DNA of 53,832 nucleotides from an uncultured Eggerthellaceae bacterium (GTDB lineage: Bacteria; Actinomycetota; Coriobacteriia; Coriobacteriales; Eggerthellaceae), in contig CANODU010000006.1 of the NCBI GenBank assembly GCA_947565185.1, positions 1 through 53,832 of the forward strand. The letters are read 5' to 3'. The translations under genes were made by a program, and so were the position numbers. This document shows, one piece after another, positions 16,337 to 25,753 of this stretch; the stretch's first letter is position 1; each line of letters starts with the position of its first letter. The notes under the pieces are model-generated. The model had not been told where the DNA came from. It ran no database searches and saw only the letters and a list, made by a program, of their open reading frames with translations.

Positions 16337-18013
16337 TCAGCCCTCGCAGCCGGGGCAAATGGCGCAGAGGGCATGCGCGCTCGGGGTTGCTGCCAGGCCG
16401 CCCAAGGCGCTTTCGCGTAGCTCGAAGGGCAGAGAGCGTCCGACAGCGTCCATGGCCGCCACCGTTTCGTCGAAGGTGGTAGTGGAGCCTATCCCCGCAA
16501 GTGCCAGCTGGGCTGCTACTAAGGCATTCGCCGCTCCTGTGGCGTTGCGCTTCTGACAGGGCACTTCCACCAGGCCTCCGATAGGGTCGCACACGAGCCC
16601 CAGCAGGCATGACAGTGCGTTCACGGCCGCGGCTAGGCACTGGGCGGGCGTGCCGCCCAGAAGCTCGGTGGCTGCGCTTGCCGCCATGGCGCTGGCGGTG
16701 CCCACTTCGGCCTGGCATCCGCCTTCAGCGCCTGATACCGTAGCCTGTCTCGTGATGAGCATCCCGATAGCCGCTGCGTTGGCAACGCCCCGGTTCAGCT
16801 GCTCATCGGTCAGACCGCGCTCTTGCTGTAGGGCGAAGAGCACGCCTGGGAGCACGCCGGCAGACCCCGCTGTAGGTGCCGCCACGATCCGTCCCATGGC
16901 AGCATTGGTCTCCAGCACGGCCATGCTGAAAGTCACCGCGTGCGCCAGCAGCGGATCGCAGGGCGCGTTCGGATCCTTTGCGAATGCCTTGAGCTTCGCT
17001 GCCTCGCCACCGATGAGGCCACCCATGGATGGACGCGGATGGGACAGGGCGCTTCTTACCGATGCCCTCATGGTAGCCAGCGCATCATCCACATAGCGGT
17101 GCGTATCGTCCACGGCGATGCCATCCTGTACGAGCAAGCAGCGCTCACGGCGACAGACGACATCTGATATGGGCAACCCTTCTGCCTCGCAGAGGGCTAG
17201 CAGCTCCTCTCCCGTGCGGAAGTCCAGGCGCTCGAAGAGCTCTGCTGCTTCCACTGCATTTATGTCAGTGCCGAACCCGGTGGGCTCCATGCCAGCGGCG
17301 CGCTCTTCTTCTGGCGTGAGCGGAGCGAATTCCTCACGGGAGCGGTCGCTTGCCAGCGCATGGACTGACATCACCTCTATGCCAGACGAGATGCGCTCTA
17401 TCAGCGTCGGTGGCAGAGCATCATCGGTTTCCATCACGGTGTAGGCCACCTCTCCACGTTTCTCGCGGAACAGGCGCGTGGTGGCTATGTTCACGCCCGT
17501 CTCAGCGACGCAGGCGGCTATGAACGCCAGCACGCCTCGGCAATCCCGATGCTTCACCACCAGGCTGTGATATTCACCGGTGAGCTCCACAGCAACGCCG
17601 TTCAGGCGCGTGATCCGCGCCGCACCGCCGCCGATGGATTCTCCGCGCACCCGCGTCACGGCACCTGAGGCATCAGTCACCTGGATGTCTACGGTGTTCG
17701 CATGGTCGCAGGTGGTTGACACGTCGGGGATGAACGAGAAAGCCAGGTGCGCTTCGCGTGCCAAGGAAAAGGAGTCCCGAATGCGCTCGTCATCAGCGGC
17801 CAGTCCTAGCATGCCTGCCAGAAGCGCCCGGTCAGTGCCGTGGCCTTGATAGGTGCGAGCGAAGCTGCCGTAGAGGGTGAAGGTGACCTGGACAGGTTCG
17901 GCTGCCAGCAGATGTCGCGTGATCAGCGCGATGCGCAGCGCTCCGGCTGTGTGGGAGCTGGACGGTCCGATCATCACGGGCCCGATGATGTCACGTATGC
18001 TCAGGGTCTTCAC
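16337..18013 (-). CDS. sdaA: L-serine dehydratase (iron-sulfur, single-chain)
   Basis: Deaminates L-serine to pyruvate and ammonia with an oxygen-sensitive [4Fe-4S] cluster. This 558-residue form fuses the beta part (residues 1 to about 220, with DIIGPVMIGPSSSHTAG and an ACT-like segment) to the alpha catalytic part. The alpha part has the cluster cysteines in SGAEGGCQAEVG and LVCDPIGGLVEVPCQKRNA, and the PTAGSAGVLPG stretch. It fits amino-acid fermentation by an anaerobe. It lies between tRNA-Val and the second antiporter gene, and is divergent from the latter. The start MKTLSIRDIIGP is typical of the family. Confidence 0.95.
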   Translation of the reverse strand: MKTLSIRDIIGPVMIGPSSSHTAGALRIALITRHLLAAEPVQVTFTLYGSFARTYQGHGTDRALLAGMLGLAADDERIRDSFSLAREAHLAFSFIPDVSTTCDHANTVDIQVTDASGAVTRVRGESIGGGAARITRLNGVAVELTGEYHSLVVKHRDCRGVLAFIAACVAETGVNIATTRLFREKRGEVAYTVMETDDALPPTLIERISSGIEVMSVHALASDRSREEFAPLTPEEERAAGMEPTGFGTDINAVEAAELFERLDFRTGEELLALCEAEGLPISDVVCRRERCLLVQDGIAVDDTHRYVDDALATMRASVRSALSHPRPSMGGLIGGEAAKLKAFAKDPNAPCDPLLAHAVTFSMAVLETNAAMGRIVAAPTAGSAGVLPGVLFALQQERGLTDEQLNRGVANAAAIGMLITRQATVSGAEGGCQAEVGTASAMAASAATELLGGTPAQCLAAAVNALSCLLGLVCDPIGGLVEVPCQKRNATGAANALVAAQLALAGIGSTTTFDETVAAMDAVGRSLPFELRESALGGLAATPSAHALCAICPGCEG

Positions 18014-18211
18014 GGTTGCCTCATCCGCCTTCGCCTTCCCGTGCTTGTTCCTGCATTCCAGTATATCCCCTGTACCTGAGGCGCCTCTTGAGGAAAGAGG
18101 TAGCGAAGCGATGTCTGCGCGGGCCTGGATGCGCAGATAGCTGCACCCGTTTACCCCGTCCCTTCGGGTGCGCTAGAATCTGCTGCTTCAAGCTGGAAGG
18201 GGAGGTGATGG

Positions 18212-19999
18212 ATGCAGGCGCTCACGCTCATACTGTTCTTGCTGGCGGCTGTCGTGGCTTCCAGCATCCTGGATAAGGTGCTGCGCCCGCTTTCCCTGCC
18301 GCTCGTGCAGATCGCCTTAGGCGCGCTCATCGCCCTGTTCGCCACCACGCCTGTTGAGAGCGGCATCGACCCAGAGCTGCTCCTCATCCTGTTCATCGCG
18401 CCGCTCCACTTCAACGAGTCGCGCCATGCTGACTCCGGTGAGCTTTGGAAGAACCGTTGGGGGATCGCGTCTTTGGCCGTGGGCCTCGTGTTCGCCATCG
18501 CGTTCTCCACCGGAGGCGCGCTGCATGTGCTCGTGCCTGCTCTGCCGCTTTCTCTCTGCATCGCCTTCGGCGCCGCCATGGGCTCCACCGATGCAGTGGC
18601 AGTGACGGAGCTTTCCAAGGACTACCGCTTCGGGCGCCGCCATGAGGCACTGCTCACCGGTGAGGCGTTCTTCAACGACGTCACGGGCACCGTCGTCTTC
18701 CAATGCTGCATCAGCCTTGCGGCTACCGGTGCGTTCTCCCTCATGCACGCGGGAGAGGAATTCGCGCTGGATCTGTTCGGCGGCATGGTGGGCGGTGCGA
18801 TCATGGGAGTTGTGGCTTGGGGCATCTTCGAAGGCATCAGGCGTCTTGGTGTGGACAGCCCCACCCTCCATGTCACGCTCGAGCTCCTGCTTCCCTTCGG
18901 CATCTACCTCATCGCGGCCCACATCCACATAGGCGCGGTCATCGCCGTAGTCACCGCAGGGCTCATGATGTCGCTTCTGCCCCATAGGCACACCGCTGCC
19001 ACCGCTCAACAGAAGCTGCAGTCGCGGAGCGTATGGGATACGCTCTCCTTCATCTTGAACGGCGTCATCTTCGTGATCTTGGGGATGCAGCTTCCGCGCA
19101 TCCTGCATCCGACAGAGGCGGGTGGACTGGGAGATCCCATGCTCATCGGCGTGGTCATCGTGCTCACGGTCATCTTGGAAGGGGTGCGCTTTTTCTGGAT
19201 CTGGGGCATGGATGCGGTCTGCGCGAAGCGCGCGGGCGGCAAGGCGCGGGACGTCTGCACGAGAAAGGCCCTCAAGAACACGCTCGCCATGGCCTTTGCT
19301 GGTCCCAAGGGAGCCATCACCCTTTCGCTCATGCTCACCGTCCCTGCCACCTTCGCTTTCGCCAGCGGAGGCCCTATGCGCAATGCGCTCCTCTCGGTGG
19401 CAGCGGGCGTCATCCTCTGCACGCTCATCCTGGCTGACTTCGCCGTGCCTGCCCTCGTGCCCCACAAGCGAGAGGCGAAGCGCTCGAAGGAGCGCGTGGA
19501 TGCTGAGGTGGAGCTGGTGGAGCGGGTGATCGCTTCTATCCAGGCGGATGCGCATCTGACGGGAGATGTGAGGGCATCTGGTGCCCTTGAAGGGGACGGT
19601 GTGGATGAGCCGGCTACGGCCATCGTGATGAAGCGCTATGTCGACCAGCTGCGCGATCTGGCTTCCCACGCTTCCGAGGGCGTGCGCGCTCAAGCTCTTT
19701 CCGTGGCGGACGTGTGCCATGCCGTCTATGAGGGCATCGAGGATGTGGCAGAGCAGCTGCGCGAGGCCGAAGATGACGAGACGCAAGGCGAAGCGAAGGG
19801 GGGATCTGCGGGCTCTCCATCCCTCACTGCCCATCTTGACCAGCTTCGACGCATCTATGACGCGGTGGAAGATGTGCAGGCCCAAGCGCTCTCTCGCGAA
19901 CTGGAGATCATCAGGGACATGCACCGCGCGGGCCGCATCGACGCCGAGCGCGCCACCGAGCTTCGAAACGACGTCTACATCCAGCAGATCACGCTCTGA
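18212..19999 (+). CDS. Second CPA1-family Na+/H+ antiporter
   Basis: A 595-residue paralogue of the antiporter at 14098. It has about 12 membrane helices, GSTDAVAVTELS and the ND ion-binding pair in GEAFFNDVTGTVVF, followed by a charged helical cytosolic tail of about 170 residues. The start ATG follows GGGGAGG at six bases. It is divergent from sdaA across about 200 bases that must hold both promoters. Two similar antiporters this close suggest an old duplication, with the intervening sdaA and tRNA as later or retained neighbours. Confidence 0.92.
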   Translation: MQALTLILFLLAAVVASSILDKVLRPLSLPLVQIALGALIALFATTPVESGIDPELLLILFIAPLHFNESRHADSGELWKNRWGIASLAVGLVFAIAFSTGGALHVLVPALPLSLCIAFGAAMGSTDAVAVTELSKDYRFGRRHEALLTGEAFFNDVTGTVVFQCCISLAATGAFSLMHAGEEFALDLFGGMVGGAIMGVVAWGIFEGIRRLGVDSPTLHVTLELLLPFGIYLIAAHIHIGAVIAVVTAGLMMSLLPHRHTAATAQQKLQSRSVWDTLSFILNGVIFVILGMQLPRILHPTEAGGLGDPMLIGVVIVLTVILEGVRFFWIWGMDAVCAKRAGGKARDVCTRKALKNTLAMAFAGPKGAITLSLMLTVPATFAFASGGPMRNALLSVAAGVILCTLILADFAVPALVPHKREAKRSKERVDAEVELVERVIASIQADAHLTGDVRASGALEGDGVDEPATAIVMKRYVDQLRDLASHASEGVRAQALSVADVCHAVYEGIEDVAEQLREAEDDETQGEAKGGSAGSPSLTAHLDQLRRIYDAVEDVQAQALSRELEIIRDMHRAGRIDAERATELRNDVYIQQITL

Positions 20000-20018
20000 C
20001 GTCCCTTCCTGAGTGCAC

Positions 20019-20024
20019 TATACT
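20019..20024 (+). promoter_or_regulatory. -10 box of the TSCPD gene
   Basis: TATACT lies 30 bases before the ATG at 20054. No clear -35 box is visible. Confidence 0.5.
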
Positions 20025-20053
20025 TGCGAGGCATTGATGAAGGAGGAGCTTCT

Positions 20054-20299
20054 ATGGAACATATCGAATTCGCGCCTAGAGGCGTTTGCTCGCGCAAGAT
20101 AGATATCCAGACCGAAGATGGCATCGTGCGCGATGTCAAGTTCATGGGCGGCTGCGATGGCAACCTGAAGGCCATCGGGAAGCTGGTGAGCGGCATGCCC
20201 GTCCAAGACGTCATAGACATCCTTGAAGGCAACACCTGCGGTCCGCGTTCCACCAGCTGCGCCGATCAGTTGGCGCAAGCGCTCAAGCAGGCGCTGTAG
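20054..20299 (+). CDS. TSCPD domain protein (TIGR03905-like)
   Basis: An 81-residue protein matching the small stand-alone TSCPD family (TIGR03905), a domain otherwise found in ribonucleotide reductase and YabR-like contexts. It has four cysteines in the family pattern: GVCSRKI, GGCDGN, NTCGPR and STSCADQLA, suggesting metal or cluster binding. The role of the family is not known. The start at 20054 is set by AAGGAGGAGCTTCT directly upstream; the 10 residues before it are not part of the gene. It probably has its own promoter, with trpS 59 bases downstream. Confidence 0.85.
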   Translation: MEHIEFAPRGVCSRKIDIQTEDGIVRDVKFMGGCDGNLKAIGKLVSGMPVQDVIDILEGNTCGPRSTSCADQLAQALKQAL

Positions 20300-20358
20300 A
20301 GAAGAGAGAACGGCCCTCTTCAGCGCAGTCAGCGAAAGAGATTCGAAAGGTTCGGTCC

Positions 20359-21408
20359 ATGGGCACCACGGATACATTCTTAGCACAGAAGAAGATGAGC
20401 GACGAGGTCAAAGCAGACCTTGCGAAGGACCCGTCCCGATACATCATGCTCACCGGCGATCGCCCTACGGGTAGGCTGCATCTGGGGCATTTCTTCGGCA
20501 CCATCAAGGAGCGCGTGCGCCTGCAAGATGCGGGCGTGCACACCAACATCGTGATCGCCGACTATCAGGTGATCACGGATCGCGACACCACCGCCGACAT
20601 CCATGACAACGTGCTGAACATGGTGATCGACTACCTTGCCTGCGGGATAGACCCAGAGAAGACCATGATCTTCACCCATTCGGCCATCCCGCCCTTGAAC
20701 CAGCTGATGCTGCCGTTCCTTTCCTTGGTAAGCGAATCTGAGCTTCTGCGCAATCCCACGGTGAAGGCGGAAAAGGATGCCTCGGGCCACGCGCTCACGG
20801 GCCTTCTGCTCACCTATCCTGTGCATCAGGCTTGCGACATCCTGTTCTGCAAGGGCAACATCGTACCGGTGGGCAAGGACCAGCTGCCCCATATCGAGCA
20901 GACGCGCCAGATAGCGCGCCGCTTCAACGAGCGCTTCGCTCCCGTGTTCCCGGAGCCGGTGGGGCTTCTCACCGAAGCTGTGGAGATACCGGGTCTCGAT
21001 GGGCGCAAGATGTCGAAATCCTACGGCAATGCCATCTCGCTTTCTGCGACGGAGGAGGAGACGGCGAAGCTCATCAAGAAGTCCAAGACGGATCCTGAGC
21101 GCATGATCACGTTCGATCCAGATGAGCGCCCGGGCGTGAGCGCCCTCTTGACCACGGCGGCGCTGACCACGGGGCGCAGCGAGCAGGATATCGCCGAAGA
21201 GATAGGAGATGCGGGCGCCGGTGCGCTCAAGGCCTATGTCACGCAGTCGGTGAATGGCTACCTGGCACCCATCCGCGAACGCCGCCGCGAACTGGAGCGC
21301 GACATCCCCTTCATAGAGGATATTTTGTATGAGGGCAATGAGCGTGCGCTCTGCGTCGCTCAAGCCACGCTGGATGAGGTGCGGGATGCCATGGGGATGA
21401 GCTACTGA
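20359..21408 (+). CDS. trpS: Tryptophan--tRNA ligase
   Basis: A 349-residue class I aminoacyl-tRNA synthetase that charges tRNA-Trp. The HIGH-type motif appears as GDRPTGRLHLGHFFG and the KMSKS motif as GRKMSKSYGNAIS, with the TrpS-specific VPVGKDQLPHIEQTR between them. An AAAGG ribosome-binding site precedes the ATG at nine bases; an internal ATG (20395) is also possible. No T-box-like leader is visible. A perfect palindrome overlaps the stop codon. Confidence 0.97.
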   Translation: MGTTDTFLAQKKMSDEVKADLAKDPSRYIMLTGDRPTGRLHLGHFFGTIKERVRLQDAGVHTNIVIADYQVITDRDTTADIHDNVLNMVIDYLACGIDPEKTMIFTHSAIPPLNQLMLPFLSLVSESELLRNPTVKAEKDASGHALTGLLLTYPVHQACDILFCKGNIVPVGKDQLPHIEQTRQIARRFNERFAPVFPEPVGLLTEAVEIPGLDGRKMSKSYGNAISLSATEEETAKLIKKSKTDPERMITFDPDERPGVSALLTTAALTTGRSEQDIAEEIGDAGAGALKAYVTQSVNGYLAPIRERRRELERDIPFIEDILYEGNERALCVAQATLDEVRDAMGMSY

Positions 21409-21426
21409 GGAGCGCATGCGCTCCTC
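21407..21426 (+). terminator. Hairpin at the trpS stop codon
   Basis: GAGGAGCGC-AT-GCGCTCCTC is a perfect 20-base palindrome that starts within the trpS stop codon. It lacks a T-run, so it may be an RNA 3'-end stabiliser or a weak terminator. Confidence 0.5.
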
Positions 21427-21493
21427 TGATGTGCGCCCTATAAAGGTTGGCTCCAAACCTCGCGCATTTGCGGCCAAAAGCCGTACGCAATGG

Positions 21494-21502
21494 TGCTATA
21501 CT
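21494..21502 (+). promoter_or_regulatory. Extended -10 promoter of rpsA
   Basis: TGC followed by TATACT is a good extended -10 element. It implies an rpsA leader of about 150 nt. The leader contains AGGTT/AACCT and other short stems upstream, but no recognisable ribosomal-protein leader motif. Confidence 0.6.
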
Positions 21503-21657
21503 TCGCAAGTCTGTCAAAAGTGGCAGGCGAAGAGAATATAGGCCCTTGAGACGTGTTGGTTTTTACAGACATATCGTTTTAGCGAATGTGCAAGCGAACA
21601 TGGTAAGTAATATCCGTCATGAGCAAAGGGTCCCCGCAGATGTGAAAGGGGTCCATT

Positions 21658-22926
21658 TTGACCGAGATCAAGAACACTTCCGTCATCCAATTCGATGATG
21701 TGTCCGACGATCAGCTGAATGCGATGATCGATGGCACGCTGACCGACTTCGACGAGGGAGACCTCGTAGACGGCACGGTGGTCAAGCTCGAGCATGACGA
21801 GGTGCTGGTGGACATCGGCTTCAAGAGCGAAGGCGTCATCCCGGCCCGCGAGCTCTCCATTCGCAAGGACGTGGATCCGTCTGAGATCGTGAATCTGGGC
21901 GACAAGATAGAAGCGCTGGTCCTGCAGAAGGAAGACAAGGACGGCCGCCTCATCCTCTCCAAGAAGCGTGCTGAGTACGAGCGTGCTTGGAATCGCGTGG
22001 AGGAGAAGTTCAAGGCGGGCGAGACCGTCACCGGCGAGGTCATCGAAGTGGTCAAGGGCGGCCTCATCATGGACATCGGCCTGCGCGGCTTCTTGCCGGC
22101 ATCGCTGGTGGATCTGCGCCGCGTGAAGGATCTGGAGATGTACCTCAACACAGAGATCGAAGCGCGCGTCATCGAGATGGACCGCAATCGCAACAACGTC
22201 GTGCTCTCTCGCCGCGTCCTTCTGGAGGAGGGGCGTCGCGCCGAGCGCACGGAGATCCTCTCCAAGCTCTCCAAGGGCATGCGCCTGAAGGGCACCGTTT
22301 CCTCCATCGTGGACTTCGGCGCCTTCGTGGATCTGGGTGGGATCGATGGCCTCGTGCACATCTCCGAGCTGTCTTGGAATCATGTGAACCATCCTTCAGA
22401 GGTGGTCAAGGTGGGCGATGAGGTAGAGGTTGAGGTCCTGGATGTGGACCTGCAGCGCGAGCGCATCTCGCTCGGTCTCAAGCAGACCACGGAGGATCCG
22501 TGGATCAAGCTCGTGCAGAACTACCCGGTGGGCACCATCGTGGATGGCCATGTCACCAAGATCGTCCCGTTCGGCGCCTTCGTGGAGCTGGGAGAGGCGG
22601 TCGAGGGCCTCGTGCACATCTCCGAGATGTCGCCTAAACACATCGACACACCGGCGCAAGTGGTCAAGCAGGGCGAAGACGTCAAGGTCAAGGTCATGGA
22701 GATCAACCCTGAGCGTCGCCGCATCAGCCTGTCCATGAAGGCAGCAGCCGAAGAGCTGGGCTATGAGATAGAGGTGGACGAATCCATCCAGGCTCCTGAG
22801 CCGAAGCCGCGCAAGAAGGAAGAGCCCGCTGAGGTCGTGGAAGTGACTGATGTGGCTGACGATGCATCTGATGACGCAGCTGAGGTGGAAGAGGCTGTCA
22901 TCGAAGACACCAGCGCAACCGAATAG
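21658..22926 (+). CDS. rpsA: 30S ribosomal protein S1
   Basis: A 422-residue RNA-binding ribosomal protein with four S1 (OB-fold) domains at about residues 30-105, 120-190, 205-275 and 290-360. Repeated signatures are [21 protein letters not shown] and the equivalent in the fourth domain. The acidic C-terminal tail ([12 protein letters not shown]) is typical of actinobacterial S1. It is shorter than the six-domain proteobacterial form. The start is TTG with GAAAGGGG six bases upstream. coaE follows 26 bases later on the same strand, a common pairing. Confidence 0.96.
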   Translation: MTEIKNTSVIQFDDVSDDQLNAMIDGTLTDFDEGDLVDGTVVKLEHDEVLVDIGFKSEGVIPARELSIRKDVDPSEIVNLGDKIEALVLQKEDKDGRLILSKKRAEYERAWNRVEEKFKAGETVTGEVIEVVKGGLIMDIGLRGFLPASLVDLRRVKDLEMYLNTEIEARVIEMDRNRNNVVLSRRVLLEEGRRAERTEILSKLSKGMRLKGTVSSIVDFGAFVDLGGIDGLVHISELSWNHVNHPSEVVKVGDEVEVEVLDVDLQRERISLGLKQTTEDPWIKLVQNYPVGTIVDGHVTKIVPFGAFVELGEAVEGLVHISEMSPKHIDTPAQVVKQGEDVKVKVMEINPERRRISLSMKAAAEELGYEIEVDESIQAPEPKPRKKEEPAEVVEVTDVADDASDDAAEVEEAVIEDTSATE

Positions 22927-22952
22927 GCCAACTTGAGGGTAGGGGTGCAGCC

Positions 22953-23546
22953 TTGAAGAAGCTATTCATCATCGGGGGCATGGGCGCAGGGAAGTCCACG
23001 GCAAGCCGTGCGCTGACCGACCAAGGTCTTCCGCTCATAGACTTGGACAAGGTGGGCCACGACATCCTCAAATGGGAGATCGTCAAGGAAGAGCTGGCAG
23101 AGGCCTTCGGCGATGACATCTTCGACGAAGAGGGAGAGGTCATCCGTCCGAAGCTGGCTGCCAAGGCCTTCAAGACGCCTGCGGATACGCGCAAGCTCAA
23201 CCGCATCACCATGCCGCGCATCGAAGAGTCCTACACGGAGATGCTCCATGACATAGAGGACTCCGGTGCTGAGGCCGTCATCGTGGAGTATTCGGCGTTC
23301 AAGAACCGCGAATCGTCGCTGGCATATTCGGCGGATGTGGTCATCGCCGTGCTGGCGCCCACGGACATCCGCATTGAGCGTGCGGTGGCCTCTGGATTCG
23401 ACGAAGATGACGTCCGTCGCCGCATCGCGCGCCAGATCACCGATGCGGACAGGGTGGAAGCGGCCGATGTGGTGTTCAACAACAACTCATCTAAAGATGA
23501 GCTGTACAACAAGGTATTGGCTTGGTGGGAATCCTACGCTGACTGA
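22953..23546 (+). CDS. coaE: Dephospho-CoA kinase
   Basis: Catalyses the last step of coenzyme A synthesis, ATP-dependent phosphorylation of dephospho-CoA. The 197 residues start at a TTG codon preceded by GTAGGGG. Walker A is GGMGAGKST (residues 8-16), and the family segment LIDLDKVGHDIL follows. The C-terminal VVFNNNSSKDELYNKV fits the CoaE lid/helix region. It is cotranscribed with rpsA and ends at a terminator before uvrB. Confidence 0.9.
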   Translation: MKKLFIIGGMGAGKSTASRALTDQGLPLIDLDKVGHDILKWEIVKEELAEAFGDDIFDEEGEVIRPKLAAKAFKTPADTRKLNRITMPRIEESYTEMLHDIEDSGAEAVIVEYSAFKNRESSLAYSADVVIAVLAPTDIRIERAVASGFDEDDVRRRIARQITDADRVEAADVVFNNNSSKDELYNKVLAWWESYAD

Positions 23547-23568
23547 GGCGTGAAGCACAGTCACTCGA

Positions 23569-23607
23569 AGCCCGATGCAGCATGAGTTGAGCTGCGTCGG
23601 GCTTTTG
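23569..23607 (+). terminator. Terminator after coaE
   Basis: AGCCCGATGCAGC pairs with GCTGCGTCGGGCT (one G-U pair) and is followed by TTTTGCATT. Confidence 0.9.
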
Positions 23608-23623
23608 CATTGAAGGGGTTTTG

Positions 23624-25753
23624 ATGTCATCGCATCTGCGCAACATAGAGGGCATCCAGATGGAGGGCAAGCTGCCCGATGTTCGGCTTGCCGACACGCC
23701 ATTCAAGGTGGTTTCTCCCTATCAACCCTCCGGGGACCAGCCAGAGGCCATCGCGGCTTTGGCGAAGGGCGTGGAAGAGGGCTTGCGCTATCAGACGCTT
23801 TTGGGCGTGACCGGGTCAGGCAAGACCTTCACCATGGCGAAGGTGATCGAAGAGGTGCAAAAGCCCACGCTGGTCATGGCGCCGAACAAGACCTTGGCCG
23901 CTCAGCTCGCCTCTGAGCTCAAGGATCTCTTCCCGAACAACGCCGTGGTCTATTTCGTGAGCTACTACGATTACTACCAGCCGGAAGCCTATGTGCCCTC
24001 CTCAGATACATTCATAGAGAAGGATGCCTCCATCAACGAAGAGGTGGAGAAGCTGCGCCATGCGGCTACGAGCGCATTGCTCTCGCGCAGAGACGTCATC
24101 GTGGTGGCATCGGTCTCCTGCATCTACGGCATCGGCAGCCCCCAAGATTACGCTGGCATGGCCGTGTTCGTGGACAAGGCGGTGCCTCAGGATCGCGACG
24201 AGGTCATCTACGGCCTCATCGACATCCAGTATGACCGCAACGATTACGAGCTTGCGCGCGGCACGTTCCGCGTGCGCGGGGACTCGCTGGATGTCTTTCC
24301 CCCGTATGCGGACAATCCCATCCGCATCGACTTCTGGGGCGATGAGATAGAGGAGATCGCCGAGATAGACAACGTGACCGGTGAGGTGTTGAACACCTAT
24401 CAGGCCATGCCCATCTGGCCCGCGTCGCACTATGTGACCGCTCGTCCGAAGATGGACCGCGCATTGACCACCATCCGCGATGAGCTGCAAGGGCGCCTCC
24501 AGGAGTTCAACGAAGAAGGCAAGCTCTTAGAGGCGCAACGCTTGGAGATGCGCACGAACTATGACCTGGAGATGCTGGAGACCATGGGCTTCTGCTCCGG
24601 GATCGAGAACTACTCGCGGCACCTGGATGGCCGGGCTCCTGGTGAGCCTCCTTATACGCTCATAGATTACTTCCCTCAGGATTTCCTTTGCATCATCGAT
24701 GAGAGCCATGTCACCGTGCCGCAGATCCGTGGCATGCATGAGGGGGATCGCTCGCGCAAAGTCACGCTGGCAGAGCACGGGTTCCGCTTGCCCTCAGCGC
24801 TGGATAACCGCCCGCTTCGCTTCGACGAGTTCGAAGACCGCGTCCCGCAATTCATCTATGTGAGCGCAACGCCGGGGGACTATGAGGAGAAGGTGAGCCT
24901 GGCGAAGGTGGACCAGATCATCCGACCCACGGGGCTCTTGGATCCTGAGATCATCGTGCGCACCTCGCGCAGCCAGATCGACGACATCATCGATGAGGCG
25001 AAGGAGCGCGCAGAGCGCAATGAGCGCGTGCTGATCACCACGCTCACGAAGAAGATGGCCGAAGACCTGACGGAGCACTTGCTGGACCAGGGCGTGCGGG
25101 CACGCTATATGCATTCGGACATCGCAACGCTGGACCGCGTGGAGATCCTGCGCGATCTGCGCTTAGGTGCCTTCGATGTGCTCGTGGGCATCAATCTGCT
25201 GCGCGAGGGCCTTGACCTGCCCGAGGTCAGCTTGGTGGCCATCTTGGATGCAGACAAAGAGGGCTTCTTGCGCAATCATCGCTCTCTCATCCAGACCATC
25301 GGACGCGCGGCGCGCAACGTGTCAGGTCAGGTCATCATGTATGCCGACAAGGAGACGGATTCCATGCATCGCGCCATCGAGGAGACGCGCCGGCGCCGCC
25401 AGCTCCAGATGGCGTACAACGAAGAGCATGGCATCCAACCGCAGACCATCCGCAAGGCCATCAACGACATCATGGGCGCCATCACCGAGGATTCCAAGGG
25501 CGTCGACGCCGAACAGATCAACCGAGAGCTGGCAGAGCTCTCCCGCGAAGAGGTCCTGCGCATGATCATGTCCATGGAAGAGGAGATGCAGGCGGCCTCT
25601 GCGGGCATGGATTTCGAAGAGGCAGCGCGTCTGCGCGACCAAGTGGTCTCGCTCAAATCCGCGTTCGAAGGCACCACCGAAGAGGACGCGCTCAAGAACC
25701 TGAAGAAGAGCGCCCGCAAGGGATCGAAGTATGGAAGGCGGAAGCATTCGTGA
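23624..25753 (+). CDS. uvrB: Excinuclease ABC subunit B
   Basis: The DNA damage-verification helicase of nucleotide excision repair, loaded by UvrA and partnering UvrC. Signatures are Walker [13 protein letters not shown], the beta-hairpin region [12 protein letters not shown], the DEAD-like CIIDESHV, the motif V/VI region [14 protein letters not shown] and [10 protein letters not shown], and the C-terminal UVR motif near residues 640-675. The start is the ATG at 23624 (GAAGGGG five bases upstream); a TTG lies directly before it. Its last codons overlap the GTG start of recN, giving a repair operon. Confidence 0.97.
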   Translation: MSSHLRNIEGIQMEGKLPDVRLADTPFKVVSPYQPSGDQPEAIAALAKGVEEGLRYQTLLGVTGSGKTFTMAKVIEEVQKPTLVMAPNKTLAAQLASELKDLFPNNAVVYFVSYYDYYQPEAYVPSSDTFIEKDASINEEVEKLRHAATSALLSRRDVIVVASVSCIYGIGSPQDYAGMAVFVDKAVPQDRDEVIYGLIDIQYDRNDYELARGTFRVRGDSLDVFPPYADNPIRIDFWGDEIEEIAEIDNVTGEVLNTYQAMPIWPASHYVTARPKMDRALTTIRDELQGRLQEFNEEGKLLEAQRLEMRTNYDLEMLETMGFCSGIENYSRHLDGRAPGEPPYTLIDYFPQDFLCIIDESHVTVPQIRGMHEGDRSRKVTLAEHGFRLPSALDNRPLRFDEFEDRVPQFIYVSATPGDYEEKVSLAKVDQIIRPTGLLDPEIIVRTSRSQIDDIIDEAKERAERNERVLITTLTKKMAEDLTEHLLDQGVRARYMHSDIATLDRVEILRDLRLGAFDVLVGINLLREGLDLPEVSLVAILDADKEGFLRNHRSLIQTIGRAARNVSGQVIMYADKETDSMHRAIEETRRRRQLQMAYNEEHGIQPQTIRKAINDIMGAITEDSKGVDAEQINRELAELSREEVLRMIMSMEEEMQAASAGMDFEEAARLRDQVVSLKSAFEGTTEEDALKNLKKSARKGSKYGRRKHS

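Noticed and set aside
18317-19924. 535-residue minus-strand open frame
   Set aside because: It is antisense to the second antiporter, is His/Asp/Arg-rich with no domain sense, and has no ribosome-binding site.
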